35,770 bases of DNA. It comes from Verrucomicrobiota bacterium (lineage in GTDB: Bacteria > Verrucomicrobiota > Verrucomicrobiia > Chthoniobacterales > UBA10450). A program made the position numbers and the translations under genes. The stretch is from the NCBI GenBank assembly GCA_003218975.1, contig QHPD01000009.1:1-35770 (forward strand). Reading direction: 5' to 3'. The notes below the pieces were generated by a model that had not been told where the DNA came from, did not search any database, and worked only from the letters and a program-made list of their open reading frames with translations. The number at the start of each line of letters is the position of its first letter. The first letter of the stretch is position 1. This document shows positions 17,360 to 25,745 of the stretch, piece by piece.

Positions 17360-18241
17360 TCACGGTTTTTTTGCCGGCAGAGGTTTGGAGCTTTTGAGGA
17401 TTTCTGATTCCGGTGTGAGCTTGGCCGGTTTGCCGCTGAAAATGATGCGGTTTGGTTTTTCCGCGAGCGCTTCCACGAGCGCTTTCGCGTGCGTGCTGAC
17501 CACCTTCAAATTCAAGAGAACCACGTGCAGCTGTTTCATTTGTTCCTGAAGCTGCTTGTCAGTTGTGCTGATGAATGTGTCGGCCGTGCCCAACACCTTG
17601 TCTGCATCTTTGGACATGCCCTCGAGGTTTTTGACCACATTCTGTAAATTGTCCACGTCCAACTTTAGCGAATCGGCCAATGGCCCGAGCTTTGGCGTGA
17701 ATTGATCGAGATCGACTTTCAACCCCTTCACCGTCAGGTTCAGATTGTCCAGTAACCTGTTCGCGTTCTCGAACAGTGGGCCGGCTGCTGCGGTGATCTG
17801 TTCAAGACCGTACGCCGGATGGCCTTCGATCGCTGCGTTGTTTGCCAGTGTCTGACCTCCCGGTGTGCCTGCCGAAAGGGCCACAAATTTTGGTGAGAGC
17901 ATTGTATCGGAGCTGAGCGTGGCCGTGACATCTGTGGGCAGTGGAGGAATCCCTTCGTCCAAACTGACCGTCACCCGCACGGCGTCCTTTTTGTTTGCGC
18001 TCGCTTCACGCTCTTTTGCGGTGAGGTGGCGCATCGCGATCACGCGTCCCGCCGGCGCGCCGGCATAGCGCACTTCGGAATGGATTTTAATTCCAGTCAC
18101 ATCTTCATAGTTAATCTGCAAAGTGCGCCTTGGTTTTTTCAAACGATAGCCAGACAACGCAAAAGTGAGCGCCGCGAGCAGGACGACGCTGCACGCGATC
18201 ACGAACAAGGCGACGAGGTAATCGGACAGATTGCGCTTCAT
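17360..18241 (-). CDS. mlaD: MlaD-type MCE protein of a phospholipid ABC transporter
   Basis: One N-terminal membrane helix (LVALFVIACSVVLLAALTFAL) anchors a single MCE domain (INYEDVTGIKIHSEVRYAGAPAGRV, about residues 43-140). A long helical, coiled-coil-like tail follows (DNLQNVVKNLEGMSKDADKV). MCE proteins form hexameric rings in the periplasm that bind and pass lipids between inner and outer membranes. At 293 aa it is longer than E. coli MlaD because of the C-terminal helices, which may form a tunnel as in other MCE proteins. Its ATG overlaps the mlaF stop (ATGA), so it belongs to the mlaEFD operon. Retrograde phospholipid transport is the family role; the cargo here is unproven. Confidence 0.88.
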   Translation of the reverse strand: MKRNLSDYLVALFVIACSVVLLAALTFALSGYRLKKPRRTLQINYEDVTGIKIHSEVRYAGAPAGRVIAMRHLTAKEREASANKKDAVRVTVSLDEGIPPLPTDVTATLSSDTMLSPKFVALSAGTPGGQTLANNAAIEGHPAYGLEQITAAAGPLFENANRLLDNLNLTVKGLKVDLDQFTPKLGPLADSLKLDVDNLQNVVKNLEGMSKDADKVLGTADTFISTTDKQLQEQMKQLHVVLLNLKVVSTHAKALVEALAEKPNRIIFSGKPAKLTPESEILKSSKPLPAKKP

Positions 18242-19092
18242 GGATGCTTGTGATGAAAACGGAACCGCGCGCCGAAAAACGGGCGGGGCCGGACATGTTG
18301 ATGATCTTTATGCTCTTCCTGTGAAAGGTTCAACGGAATCGGACCGTCGGCCTTCCCGTGGATAAATTGCTGCACTTCGGGATTTGAACTGTTCCGAATT
18401 TCATCTGGCGTGCCTTGCGCCACAATCGACCCGTGGCCGAGCATAATCATCCGCGTGGCGATGCGAAAGGCGCTAGTCATATCATGTGATACAACCACTG
18501 CGGTCATGTGGCTGCCTTTAGTCAAATTCAGTGTTAGCTCGTCGACGACGGCGGTCATGATTGGATCGAGCCCCGAGGTCGGTTCATCGCTGAATAGCAA
18601 CTCGGGATCGAGAGCAAGCGCACGCGCAAGTCCCACCCGCTTTTTCATCCCGCCACTAATTTCATCTGGCTTAAGATCTTCAAAGCCGGTCAGCCCAACC
18701 ATCTCAAGCTTTTGTTTCACGATTTGTTCGATTTCGTCGGGCGACTTGTCGGTGTGTTGCACCAGTGGCAGGGCAACATTCTCGCCCACTGTGAGCGACG
18801 CGAGTAGCGCGCCGGATTGGAATAGCATCCCGAAGCGCAGCCGCACTCGTTCAATTTCACGTTCGGTCATTCCTGTAACTTCTTCTCCAAAAAGTTTCAC
18901 CGATCCTGAAGTCGGTTTCATGGAGCCGATCATGTGCCGAAGCAGAGTGCTCTTGCCACAACCGCTGCCGCCCATGATAACCAGCGTCTCGCCTCGATGG
19001 ACATTGAATGAGATACCGTCGAGCACCGCGCGATCCCCGAATCGCCGGACGAGATGTTCTACCTCGATGATAGTTTCTCCGTTTGCATTCAT
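18238..19092 (-). CDS. mlaF: MlaF-type ABC transporter ATPase
   Basis: A complete ABC ATPase: Walker A GGSGCGKST, Q-loop LFQSGALLASLTV, signature ISGGMKKRVGLARALA, Walker B LLFSDEPTSGLDP and switch His in VVSHD. The LFQSGALL Q-loop and the GGMKKRV signature are typical of the MlaF/Ttg2A lipid importers. The ATG at 19092 overlaps the mlaE stop by four bases (ATGA). The frame stays open further upstream, but that part reads as an arginine-rich shadow of mlaE. The C-terminal tail after the ATPase is His-rich (HKDHQHVRP, RFHHKHP), which is unusual and could bind metal. Confidence 0.93.
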   Translation of the reverse strand: MNANGETIIEVEHLVRRFGDRAVLDGISFNVHRGETLVIMGGSGCGKSTLLRHMIGSMKPTSGSVKLFGEEVTGMTEREIERVRLRFGMLFQSGALLASLTVGENVALPLVQHTDKSPDEIEQIVKQKLEMVGLTGFEDLKPDEISGGMKKRVGLARALALDPELLFSDEPTSGLDPIMTAVVDELTLNLTKGSHMTAVVVSHDMTSAFRIATRMIMLGHGSIVAQGTPDEIRNSSNPEVQQFIHGKADGPIPLNLSQEEHKDHQHVRPRPFFGARFRFHHKHP

Positions 19093-19829
19093 GCGCTGAA
19101 AAAGAAGATCCCCGTTAATACCGCGTTCGTCACCAGCATCGCCAGCAATGCTTGCACGACCGAAGCCGTTGTGGATTGGCCGACACCTTCGGCGCCGCCT
19201 TCCACATTTAGCCCGGCGTTGCACGCTATCGTGATCACGATCCACGCAAACACGACGCTCTTGATCATTCCCGAATATAAATCCCACGTATCCGCGCTTT
19301 CCAGCGCGCGCATCACATAGCCGGCGGTATTGAAATCGAGGGCAAAACGACAGACCGCCCAGCCGCCCAGGATGCCGATGTAATTGCCAAAGATGGTCAG
19401 CGCCGGCAGCATGACGAGCATGGCCAGAAACCGCGGCACCACCAGATACTGGACCGGGTTGATGGCCATTACTTCAAGCGCTTCGATCTCCTCGGACACT
19501 TTCATCGTTCCCAACTCCGCTGCCACGGCAGAGCCGCTCCGGCCAATCACGATGACCGCAATTAAGACAGGCCCCATCTCGCGCAGGAGCGTGATCATCA
19601 CCAGATCGGGAATGTACATTTCTGCGCCGAGACTCTGGAGCGAATGGGCAGCCTGCATGGCCAGCGTCACGCCCACACTAAACGCCGTTAGCGCCACCAT
19701 CGGCGCCGCGCGCACGCCGATGAACACCATTTGCCGGAAGATCGGCGCGATTTTAAAAAATTGCCCGCTAAACGGCGCGATCAAAATCCAGTAGAGAAGG
19801 CTGAGATTAAGCTGGAGATAGTTTTTCAA
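19089..19829 (-). CDS. mlaE: MlaE-family lipid ABC transporter permease
   Basis: The 246-aa product is a MlaE permease with five or six membrane segments and the conserved core (MGPVLIAVIVIGRSGSAVAAELGTMKVSEEIEALEVM), here quoted by its first and last parts: MGPVLIAVIVIGRSG and LGTMKVSEEIEALEVM. It pairs with MlaF and MlaD to move phospholipids across the envelope. It is the first gene of the three-gene run, and both downstream junctions overlap by four bases. Its first 20 codons and upstream 60 bp are partly duplicated at 21627-21739, beyond the FAD oxidoreductase gene. Confidence 0.92.
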   Translation of the reverse strand: MKNYLQLNLSLLYWILIAPFSGQFFKIAPIFRQMVFIGVRAAPMVALTAFSVGVTLAMQAAHSLQSLGAEMYIPDLVMITLLREMGPVLIAVIVIGRSGSAVAAELGTMKVSEEIEALEVMAINPVQYLVVPRFLAMLVMLPALTIFGNYIGILGGWAVCRFALDFNTAGYVMRALESADTWDLYSGMIKSVVFAWIVITIACNAGLNVEGGAEGVGQSTTASVVQALLAMLVTNAVLTGIFFFSA

Positions 19830-19890
19830 AACGTCGCAGTTGCGGACGCGCAGAATGACAGGCCGATTGGTATGACGAAAGCCGAAAGTT
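19773..19890. repeat. Copy 1 of a duplicated segment: mlaE 5' end and upstream region
   Basis: This stretch, the first 19 codons of mlaE and about 60 bp in front of it, aligns in the same orientation with 21627-21739. The first 54 bases differ at about seven positions by eye. Shared blocks include GAGATTAAGCTGGAGA, GCGCAGAATG and ACGAAAGCCGAAAGTT. The two copies bracket the FAD oxidoreductase gene as direct repeats. Confidence 0.75.
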
Positions 19891-20034
19891 CGACGTCTTG
19901 GGTTATGTGCAACGTGCGACTAAAGAGGGTGCCTGGCGGATTAGGCGGGCGGATCATTTGAGTGAATATGAGCGTGGCTGCTCTTTCAAAGCCCTAAAGG
20001 ACGCTCCTGAAATCCAACCCCAAGTCACCGAAGA

Positions 20035-21585
20035 TCACCTGCGCCGCATTTCTCCTTGGCGCCATTGACACGCCGGTTCGGGGTGACTACCAGAACTACA
20101 CAGGTACACATTAGGGACCGGGGTTTTGTATTGACCGAGCTCGGGAATCGGGCGCAGCGAACCGTTTTGATACGGGAGAAACGCGCCGTGTCCGAGCGTG
20201 CCTCGAACGGCGCTGATGATCCTGCGCGAGATGTCAACGGGGGAGTGGGCTACGCGTTTGAGAATTTTGGTCTTCAAGTCGGGAATGTAGGTGGCAGTAA
20301 TGAGGTCAATGAGGTAATCAGCGTACGGTTCGCGCGCCTCGTCCCAAGTGCGTCCCGGAACTCTGCCGGTTGCGTCACCGGTAATAACATAGGGGACACT
20401 CAAGACCACGAATTTCATCAGCGCTTTGCCGGCTGGTGCGCGACCGGGGTCTATAGCGGAGTCATTCCAACTCACGATCATCGGTGCCGAAGGCAGTGCA
20501 CCACCGCGACATTGTAGATAGACCCGTGCGAAGAAGTCGAGCGACGGTTCGGTAAGATGAACATGCGCGGATTGGCGCGCAGCGGGTCCGGCTTTGTAGT
20601 GGATAGGGCTCTCCAGCGCGACGAACATGACAAAAACTGAATCGCCCCACTCGTATTCCTCCATCTTATCGACGATTTCTCGTCCCACCATCCCGGCACC
20701 GAGCAGGTCCATAACGAGGTGCCCTGGGTCCACATTCGAGACGACCAGCTCACCGACCGGAATCTCCGCGCCACTTGCCAGGCGTACGGCAGTGGCACGT
20801 TTTGCATTGCCCAGAATTTTCTCGACAAGCACGTTCGTGCGGATTTCTCCGCCATGCGCTTGAAGATGTTCAGCGAGAGCGAGCGTAACGCGGTTCATCC
20901 CGCCTTTGACTAGATTGTTGCCGACGTGTTGTAAGACGGAAGCAAAGAGCCAACTGAGCTCCGCGCCACCGGCGTCGTCGGGCGAGGTGCCGAGAAAAGT
21001 GGCAAAGGAGCCGAACAGGGTTTTGGTCGCCTCTGCTTCAAGCGTCTGGTTCGCCCACGATCTTACACTCTGCATGCTAAACCGATAGGCTTCCATGCCC
21101 GCAGGCGATGCGGCGAAGTCCGCTGCTGCTACCGGGAATGAAGGAGGCGGTGAAAACATGCTCGCAGTGATCGCGTCCCTTTGCGCGAGGAAGCGTTTCA
21201 TCAAGACACGCCATGTCTCGGCGTCCTTGCGGGAGTAGTAGGCAATGTCCCCGACTGTCTTTCCAATGTCCCGATGGACGCTGATGATGTCGCCGTTAGG
21301 AAAAGCATGCGAGAAAGGAATCTCTGGTTCGATAAGTTCGTAGCGATCGAGCAAACCCAGTTCGTGCGGGACCGGTGAAAGGTTTGCCAGTTGATATCCG
21401 CTGGCGTGAATGTCCGACCAAAACCCAGGCAGGGTTTCCTCTTCGGTGACGGTCATGCCGCCAACCGTGTGATATTGCTCAAGGACGAGAACCTTCAGCC
21501 CCGCCCTGGCGAGATAACAGGCGCACGTGAGGCCATTGTGCCCTGCGCCGATGACAATGGCGTGTTGAGGATTCGGCATGCTCAA
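20035..21585 (-). CDS. Phytoene-desaturase-like FAD oxidoreductase with a probable C-terminal frameshift
   Basis: The N terminus has the FAD-binding dinucleotide motif (VIGAGHNGLTCACYLARAG, then a Glu-ended strand VLVLE) of the CrtI/NAD(P)-FAD-dependent oxidoreductase superfamily. The body is of normal length and includes VGELVVSNVDPGHLV. It resembles bacterial relatives of human PYROXD2 more than carotenoid desaturases, and no carotenoid genes are nearby. The C terminus departs from the family after SSGSHPEP. Adding one G at the CCGG on the coding strand (about 20071-20076) restores HPEPGVSMAPRRNAAQVI, a normal ending, with the stop moving to 19994-19996. Either the gene is damaged or the assembly has a one-base error. 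It sits between the two copies of the mlaE 5' repeat. Confidence 0.82.
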   Translation of the reverse strand: MSMPNPQHAIVIGAGHNGLTCACYLARAGLKVLVLEQYHTVGGMTVTEEETLPGFWSDIHASGYQLANLSPVPHELGLLDRYELIEPEIPFSHAFPNGDIISVHRDIGKTVGDIAYYSRKDAETWRVLMKRFLAQRDAITASMFSPPPSFPVAAADFAASPAGMEAYRFSMQSVRSWANQTLEAEATKTLFGSFATFLGTSPDDAGGAELSWLFASVLQHVGNNLVKGGMNRVTLALAEHLQAHGGEIRTNVLVEKILGNAKRATAVRLASGAEIPVGELVVSNVDPGHLVMDLLGAGMVGREIVDKMEEYEWGDSVFVMFVALESPIHYKAGPAARQSAHVHLTEPSLDFFARVYLQCRGGALPSAPMIVSWNDSAIDPGRAPAGKALMKFVVLSVPYVITGDATGRVPGRTWDEAREPYADYLIDLITATYIPDLKTKILKRVAHSPVDISRRIISAVRGTLGHGAFLPYQNGSLRPIPELGQYKTPVPNVYLCSSGSHPEPACQWRQGEMRRR

Positions 21586-21626
21586 GACACAACAACGATC
21601 TCGGGCGCCGCGAAGCGACTCACGTT

Positions 21627-21739
21627 CGGCGCAATTAAAATACAGTAGAGCAGACGGAGATTAAGCTGGAGACAGTTTTTCACTTGCCCTTTGAGCGCGC
21701 AGAATGCCAAGGTGTGCGCGTTTACGAAAGCCGAAAGTT
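21627..21739 (-). pseudogene. Copy 2 of the duplicated segment: truncated mlaE 5' fragment
   Basis: Read on the minus strand from GTG 21683, this stretch encodes VKNCLQLNLRLLYCILIAP. That closely matches the mlaE start MKNYLQLNLSLLYWILIAP, after which the similarity stops. The upstream part also matches the region in front of mlaE. It is therefore a gene-end remnant with its leader, not an independent gene. It ends about 40 bp upstream of the FAD oxidoreductase start and could have carried a promoter to that gene. Confidence 0.75.
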
Positions 21740-21791
21740 TAGCGCGCTGATTACAAACTCGACTGCAGACTGAGGATCGACCCAGGACGCA

Positions 21792-22679
21792 ATGGCTCAA
21801 AGCGAAATAGACTCTATCCGCGCGCTGCTGAGTTCTAAACCGCGACCTAGTGGATGGCCTGAGCGGCGAAAACGCCTCGACGATGTCGGTTCTGTCTGGC
21901 CCGTAGCCGACGACGTGAAGCTCGCTACAGTCGATGTTAGCGGCATGCCGGGGGAATGGTCGATCGCTCCGGGCAGCGATCCTTCCCGCGTTCTGATGTT
22001 TTTTCATGGCGGTGGTTATTGCTCCGGCTCAATCGTGAGTCATCGTCGCCTGGTGACTGAGGCGGGCCGAGCGGCCGGAGCGCAGACTCTGGCGGTCGCC
22101 TATCGACTAGCGCCCGAGGATCCGTTCCCCGCAGCATACGACGACGCGTTGACGGCGTGGCGTTTTCTGCGGGACCAGGGCATTCCGGCTGCGCGCATCG
22201 CGATCGGTGGCGACAGCGCGGGTGCTGGACTCGCAGTTGCATTAATCGGCCGGCTCCGCGATGCACACGAGGAGCTTCCGGGTTGCGCGTGGCTAATTTC
22301 GCCTTGGACGGACCTCACGATGTCAGGTTCGACGCTTACCAGCAAGGACACCGTCGATCCCCTCATCCACAAGGAGTATCTGAATGAATTGGCCGAGGCG
22401 TATTTGCCCGCGGGAACGAATAGGAAGGACCCGCGTGTTTCTCCTCTTTACGCCGATCTCAGGAGCTTTTCTCCAATATTAGTCCAGGTAGGTTCTGCCG
22501 AGACGTTGCTCGATGACGCTGCTCGCTTCGCGGCCGTAGCTGGTGCAGCCAACGTCGCGGTAACTCTGGAAGTCTGGCCGCACATGATCCATGCGTGGCC
22601 TCTATGGAATGCTCATCTGGAGCCCGGTCGCCGCGCACTCGTTGGGGCAGGTGCATTTATGCGGAGACATCTTACCTAG
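21792..22679 (+). CDS. Alpha/beta hydrolase of the hormone-sensitive lipase family
   Basis: A 295-aa esterase/lipase with the HSL-type oxyanion motif HGGGY (72-76) and nucleophile elbow GDSAG (Ser142). The likely acid is in SAETLLDDAARF (Asp241 region) and the catalytic His is in HMIHAW (H267). There is no signal peptide, so it is probably cytoplasmic. HSL enzymes hydrolyse short acyl esters; the natural substrate is unknown. The ATG at 21792 follows a weak purine stretch. It is divergent from the FAD oxidoreductase gene across the mlaE 5' remnant, and convergent with the conserved unknown at 22758-23279. Confidence 0.92.
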   Translation: MAQSEIDSIRALLSSKPRPSGWPERRKRLDDVGSVWPVADDVKLATVDVSGMPGEWSIAPGSDPSRVLMFFHGGGYCSGSIVSHRRLVTEAGRAAGAQTLAVAYRLAPEDPFPAAYDDALTAWRFLRDQGIPAARIAIGGDSAGAGLAVALIGRLRDAHEELPGCAWLISPWTDLTMSGSTLTSKDTVDPLIHKEYLNELAEAYLPAGTNRKDPRVSPLYADLRSFSPILVQVGSAETLLDDAARFAAVAGAANVAVTLEVWPHMIHAWPLWNAHLEPGRRALVGAGAFMRRHLT

Positions 22680-22689
22680 TTCTGCCACT

Positions 22690-22725
22690 CCGCGAGCCGG
22701 TGTCGCGGACTCTTCGGGAGAGTCC
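22690..22725. terminator. Bidirectional stem-loop between convergent genes
   Basis: Two perfect overlapping hairpins lie between the stops at 22679 and 22758. CCGCGA/TCGCGG spans 22690-22708, and GGACTCT-tcggg-AGAGTCC spans 22707-22725 and is followed by CCTTCGATTT. Placement between convergent genes supports a terminator for both, though the T-tract is weak. Confidence 0.55.
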
Positions 22726-22757
22726 CTTCGATTTACCATCAAACATGCGACAAGCGG

Positions 22758-23279
22758 CTACAACAATCCGCGCTTGCGCAAATCGCCGAGGTTTCCGCCG
22801 GAGGAGCGTTCGACCAGGTCGATGGTGAATTTAAGCAAGCAAACCTCCCACGCATCGTCCACACCTTGGATGATGGCACTAAGTGGTTCGCTTGCGCTTT
22901 CCACGCGGCGTTTCGTCCGATTAATGACCGCATCGATCGAATCGCGAAGCGTCTGCTCGCTCAGATCGGTTTTGCGGAATTGAAAACCGTAACGAAGCAC
23001 CGCGATGTTCCGAGCGTGTTCGCGCAGTTGATCGACGTATCGCTCCGCTTTCTCGCCGAAACCTTCCAGCAGCAGCCGGCAATAGTGTTCGGGTGTGAGA
23101 ATCTGCGGGCGCTCGGCGTGAATTTTTCCGTTGCGGATCCGTACCTGATCGACCCGGTCCATCAGCTCGGAAATCAGATAAAAATTAAAGCTGGTGCTGC
23201 CGAACGTCGCAATCTGACGCTCGGGTGCAAGAATCACCTGCGTGTTTTCGATCGCGTAATCGAAATCGTCCCTGGTCAT
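22758..23279 (-). CDS. Conserved hypothetical protein, 173 aa
   Basis: A soluble, mostly helical and charged protein without signal peptide, Cys motif or membrane helix. The composition (STSFNFYLISELMDRVDQVRI, GFQFRKTDLSEQTLRDSID) is that of a genuine gene with a normal ATG at 23279. I recognise no family. It is the last gene of the long minus-strand run, 134 bp downstream of msrB. That gap contains a GC-rich imperfect hairpin (about 23380-23396). It may be independently expressed. Function unknown. Confidence 0.75.
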   Translation of the reverse strand: MTRDDFDYAIENTQVILAPERQIATFGSTSFNFYLISELMDRVDQVRIRNGKIHAERPQILTPEHYCRLLLEGFGEKAERYVDQLREHARNIAVLRYGFQFRKTDLSEQTLRDSIDAVINRTKRRVESASEPLSAIIQGVDDAWEVCLLKFTIDLVERSSGGNLGDLRKRGLL

Positions 23280-23413
23280 TGTCGATCCACTAAATTAGCT
23301 CTACAGCATCGGAAGTTCAAAAACGAATGCCGGCCTCCGGGCGACACGGTACGCCAGATTTTGCCACAGCGCCGAGCTTCGCCGAGCGAGGCGCCTCTAG
23401 CGTCCAGCTTTTG

Positions 23414-24028
23414 CTATTGACCCTGCGGTTGCTGGCCTTCGCTCTGCTGGGATTGAAACAGCGAGAGATATTCGCCGTAGCCTTCTGTTTTTAATTTTTC
23501 CACTGGAATAAAACGCAGCGCGGCGGAGTTGACACAGTAGCGCTCGCCGGTCGGCGCGGGGCCGTCCTGAAAAACGTGGCCGAGATGGGAATCGCTTGAT
23601 TTTGCGCGAACCTCAGTGCGCTCCATTCCAAAAGAGGAATCCCGTTTTTCCGCCACCTTGCCCTTTGAAATCGGCTTGGTGAAACTGGGCCAGCCCGTGC
23701 CGCTGTCGAATTTATCAAGTGAACTGAAGAGCGGTTCGCCGGTAATTACGTCGACATAAATTCCGGGCTGATGATTATCCCAGTAGGCGTTGTGAAACGC
23801 CGTCTCCGTGCCGCCCTCACGCGTCACATGATACTGGTCCTTGGTTAATTGCCTTTGCAACTCGGCGTCGCTGGGAATTGGTTTTGTAGGATTCATCACC
23901 TCGGCTTCTTTCTTTTGCACCTGAGCATAGCCGAACAGGAGCGAGCCCACAATTACAACAAGTGTGCCGGCCAAACCAAGCCACAGAGTTTTATGCGAAT
24001 GTTTGTAAGTTAATTGCATGCTGTTCAT
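23414..24028 (-). CDS. msrB: Membrane-anchored methionine-R-sulfoxide reductase MsrB, zinc-free one-Cys form
   Basis: An N-terminal membrane helix ([21 protein letters not shown]) should place the enzyme in the periplasm as an anchored protein. The MsrB domain (about residues 58-187) carries [19 protein letters not shown] and the catalytic Cys165 in [13 protein letters not shown]. Both CxxC zinc pairs of zinc-type MsrBs are replaced ([21 protein letters not shown]), and Cys165 is the only cysteine, so no internal resolving Cys exists. It would need a thiol partner for recycling. The C-terminal tail is Gln-rich. An ATG three codons in (24019) has a better-placed AGGG and may be the true start. 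Confidence 0.92.
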   Translation of the reverse strand: MNSMQLTYKHSHKTLWLGLAGTLVVIVGSLLFGYAQVQKKEAEVMNPTKPIPSDAELQRQLTKDQYHVTREGGTETAFHNAYWDNHQPGIYVDVITGEPLFSSLDKFDSGTGWPSFTKPISKGKVAEKRDSSFGMERTEVRAKSSDSHLGHVFQDGPAPTGERYCVNSAALRFIPVEKLKTEGYGEYLSLFQSQQSEGQQPQGQ

Positions 24029-24148
24029 CCCTGATTGCTCCCCTGAGATCGCTCCCTTAAGCAGTAGTTCACTTTACGCGCAACAGCCTTTTCCGGCAGA
24101 TGCGCAACGCTTCCTCCTTAAATCGGATTCGCAGACAAGACGCAAAAT

Positions 24149-24174
24149 GGCCGGGCGCAGCCTGCGTTCGGGCC
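24149..24174 (-). terminator. Terminator-like hairpin downstream of the MFS gene
   Basis: On the minus strand, GGCC...GGCC arms with an inner CGCA/TGCG stem form an interrupted hairpin about 36 bases after the MFS stop, followed by ATTTTGCG. The stem is imperfect and the T-run short, so termination before msrB may be partial. Confidence 0.4.
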
Positions 24175-24209
24175 AGTTGTCTCACGAATGCGCTCCGGCC
24201 CGAATTTTG

Positions 24210-25730
24210 CTAGTCAATATCCTGCCGACCAGCCTCGGGCACGCGGATGTAGCGACGCAGGGCAACTAATCCAATTGGCGCGACTGACGCCGCCAGAGCA
24301 AAGATTAGCCACATCGTTCCGGAATGCCGCGGCCCGTGTGCGGGACAAAAGGCAGCCAGCAACCATCCTCCGGTTCCAACAAGCAGTTTCCCGATAAGAA
24401 ACGGAATGTACGATAGCGCGCCATACGACGCTTCTTGACCCTTTGGAGCAATCGCGGCCGCATATTCGTAAACCCGCGGCGAGTAGAAAGCTTCGCCAAT
24501 TGAAAAGATCGATATGTAGATCGCGATCATCATGTAGTAGGGGTGAATGCTTCCCTTCACTCCCAGATAACCGTGACCGATCCAGTGCCCAATGAAGCCT
24601 TGGGCCGATCGTTGAAACCAAGGAGGCGGTAAGGCCATGACAAAAACAGAAGCCGCGCAAATCGCTCCTCCTACGATCACCATTCGGTAGGCCGAATATT
24701 TTTGCGTGAGCGCGCCAATGATTGGCACCAGAATGATGATGAGAATGTAATTGATATTCGAGAGGTGACCGATCGGCGCGCCGTTCCCCAGCTCGCGGAT
24801 ACCGAATTTGGGAAACACGTAGTCCATTTGCAGGAAGATCAGCTTCAGAAATCCGATCAAGAGAAGAAAAGCGAGAAGCCGATAGAAACCGGATTGGCCG
24901 AGGAGGCGCTTGAACAGCGCGACCGTGTCGGTGGCACTGCCGCGTACGGTCAACCAAATGCGCTCCCAAAACGGACCTGAGGTGTACCGCACTGGCTCCG
25001 CATTGAACCGGACGCCTTCATCTGTCGCTTCAGCACCTCTGCGCAGAAAATAAATCGTTGGAAAAAGCAGCACCTCAAAGCCGAGGCTCATGAGGAAAAG
25101 CGTGCGATAAGTCGTTATGTGCAATCCAAAGAGATTTAAATAGCCATACTCGCCTAACGAGTGGCGCACGTAGTCGAAAACGCTGCCAGCAATCAGGTAG
25201 CCGACGTTCATGACCATGTAAATGATCGAAAAGGAAATCGAGCGTTGTAGTGTCGTAGAATAGCGTCGCGTTGCTGCGATGAGCACCGGCGTACCGAGTG
25301 CCTCGCCGATCACTAAAGGAAACAAGCCGCCGGCGAGCGCCAGCCATGGTATCGTCGTGAACACCATCACGGCGCGCGCTGCGAGGCAGATACTGACGCC
25401 AACGAAAAAAGTTCGGCGAAGGCCCAGCGCGTCGGTCACCGAGCCAGCTAAGAGCGTGAACACGGTCATCGCCGGTGCCCATATCCAGCCAACCAAAGCT
25501 CCCGCTGTTTGATCGTTGAACCCAAGATCCGATGACAGCCATAAGATCAGCGTCTTGTTTGTGATCGAGTAGGCCGAGATAATCAGCAGCTTGATGAGAA
25601 ACGTAAGCCACAACTCGCGTTGAGCTCCCTTCAGCACAGTGAATTTCGCGAGGAAACCGCGCAGTCCTGTGGTCGCTAGTGGAGCGACGCTGTCTTCCGG
25701 CACGAGTGTCTCTTTGAGTGCTTCTGCCAC
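24210..25730 (-). CDS. Major facilitator superfamily transporter
   Basis: A 506-aa protein with about twelve membrane segments. The MFS loop 2-3 motif is recognisable (AGSVTDALGLRRTFFVGVSI, compare GxLaDrxGrrr). The extracytoplasmic and central loops are long and there is a cytoplasmic N-terminal stretch of about 40 residues. The overall look is nearest to peptide/POT-like or sugar-cation MFS carriers, but substrate residues (for example the POT ExxER motif) are not evident, so I leave the substrate open. It begins 15 bp after ftsY ends on the same strand and is likely co-transcribed. Confidence 0.85.
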   Translation of the reverse strand: MAEALKETLVPEDSVAPLATTGLRGFLAKFTVLKGAQRELWLTFLIKLLIISAYSITNKTLILWLSSDLGFNDQTAGALVGWIWAPAMTVFTLLAGSVTDALGLRRTFFVGVSICLAARAVMVFTTIPWLALAGGLFPLVIGEALGTPVLIAATRRYSTTLQRSISFSIIYMVMNVGYLIAGSVFDYVRHSLGEYGYLNLFGLHITTYRTLFLMSLGFEVLLFPTIYFLRRGAEATDEGVRFNAEPVRYTSGPFWERIWLTVRGSATDTVALFKRLLGQSGFYRLLAFLLLIGFLKLIFLQMDYVFPKFGIRELGNGAPIGHLSNINYILIIILVPIIGALTQKYSAYRMVIVGGAICAASVFVMALPPPWFQRSAQGFIGHWIGHGYLGVKGSIHPYYMMIAIYISIFSIGEAFYSPRVYEYAAAIAPKGQEASYGALSYIPFLIGKLLVGTGGWLLAAFCPAHGPRHSGTMWLIFALAASVAPIGLVALRRYIRVPEAGRQDID

Positions 25731-25745
25731 GGTCTTGAACGTCAG

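Noticed and set aside
18410-19099. Plus-strand 229-codon frame opposite mlaF
   Set aside because: It is Ser/Arg/Pro-rich antisense of an unmistakable ABC ATPase and carries no motif.
19093-19287. 65-codon upstream extension of mlaF
   Set aside because: It lies entirely inside mlaE in another frame, reads as Arg-rich sequence, and an ATG with a 4-bp ATGA overlap gives the normal MlaF start.
21582-22007. Minus-strand 141-codon frame spanning the mlaE remnant and the start of the esterase gene
   Set aside because: Only the part at 21627-21683 resembles a protein (the mlaE N terminus); the rest is antisense to the esterase and spacer DNA.
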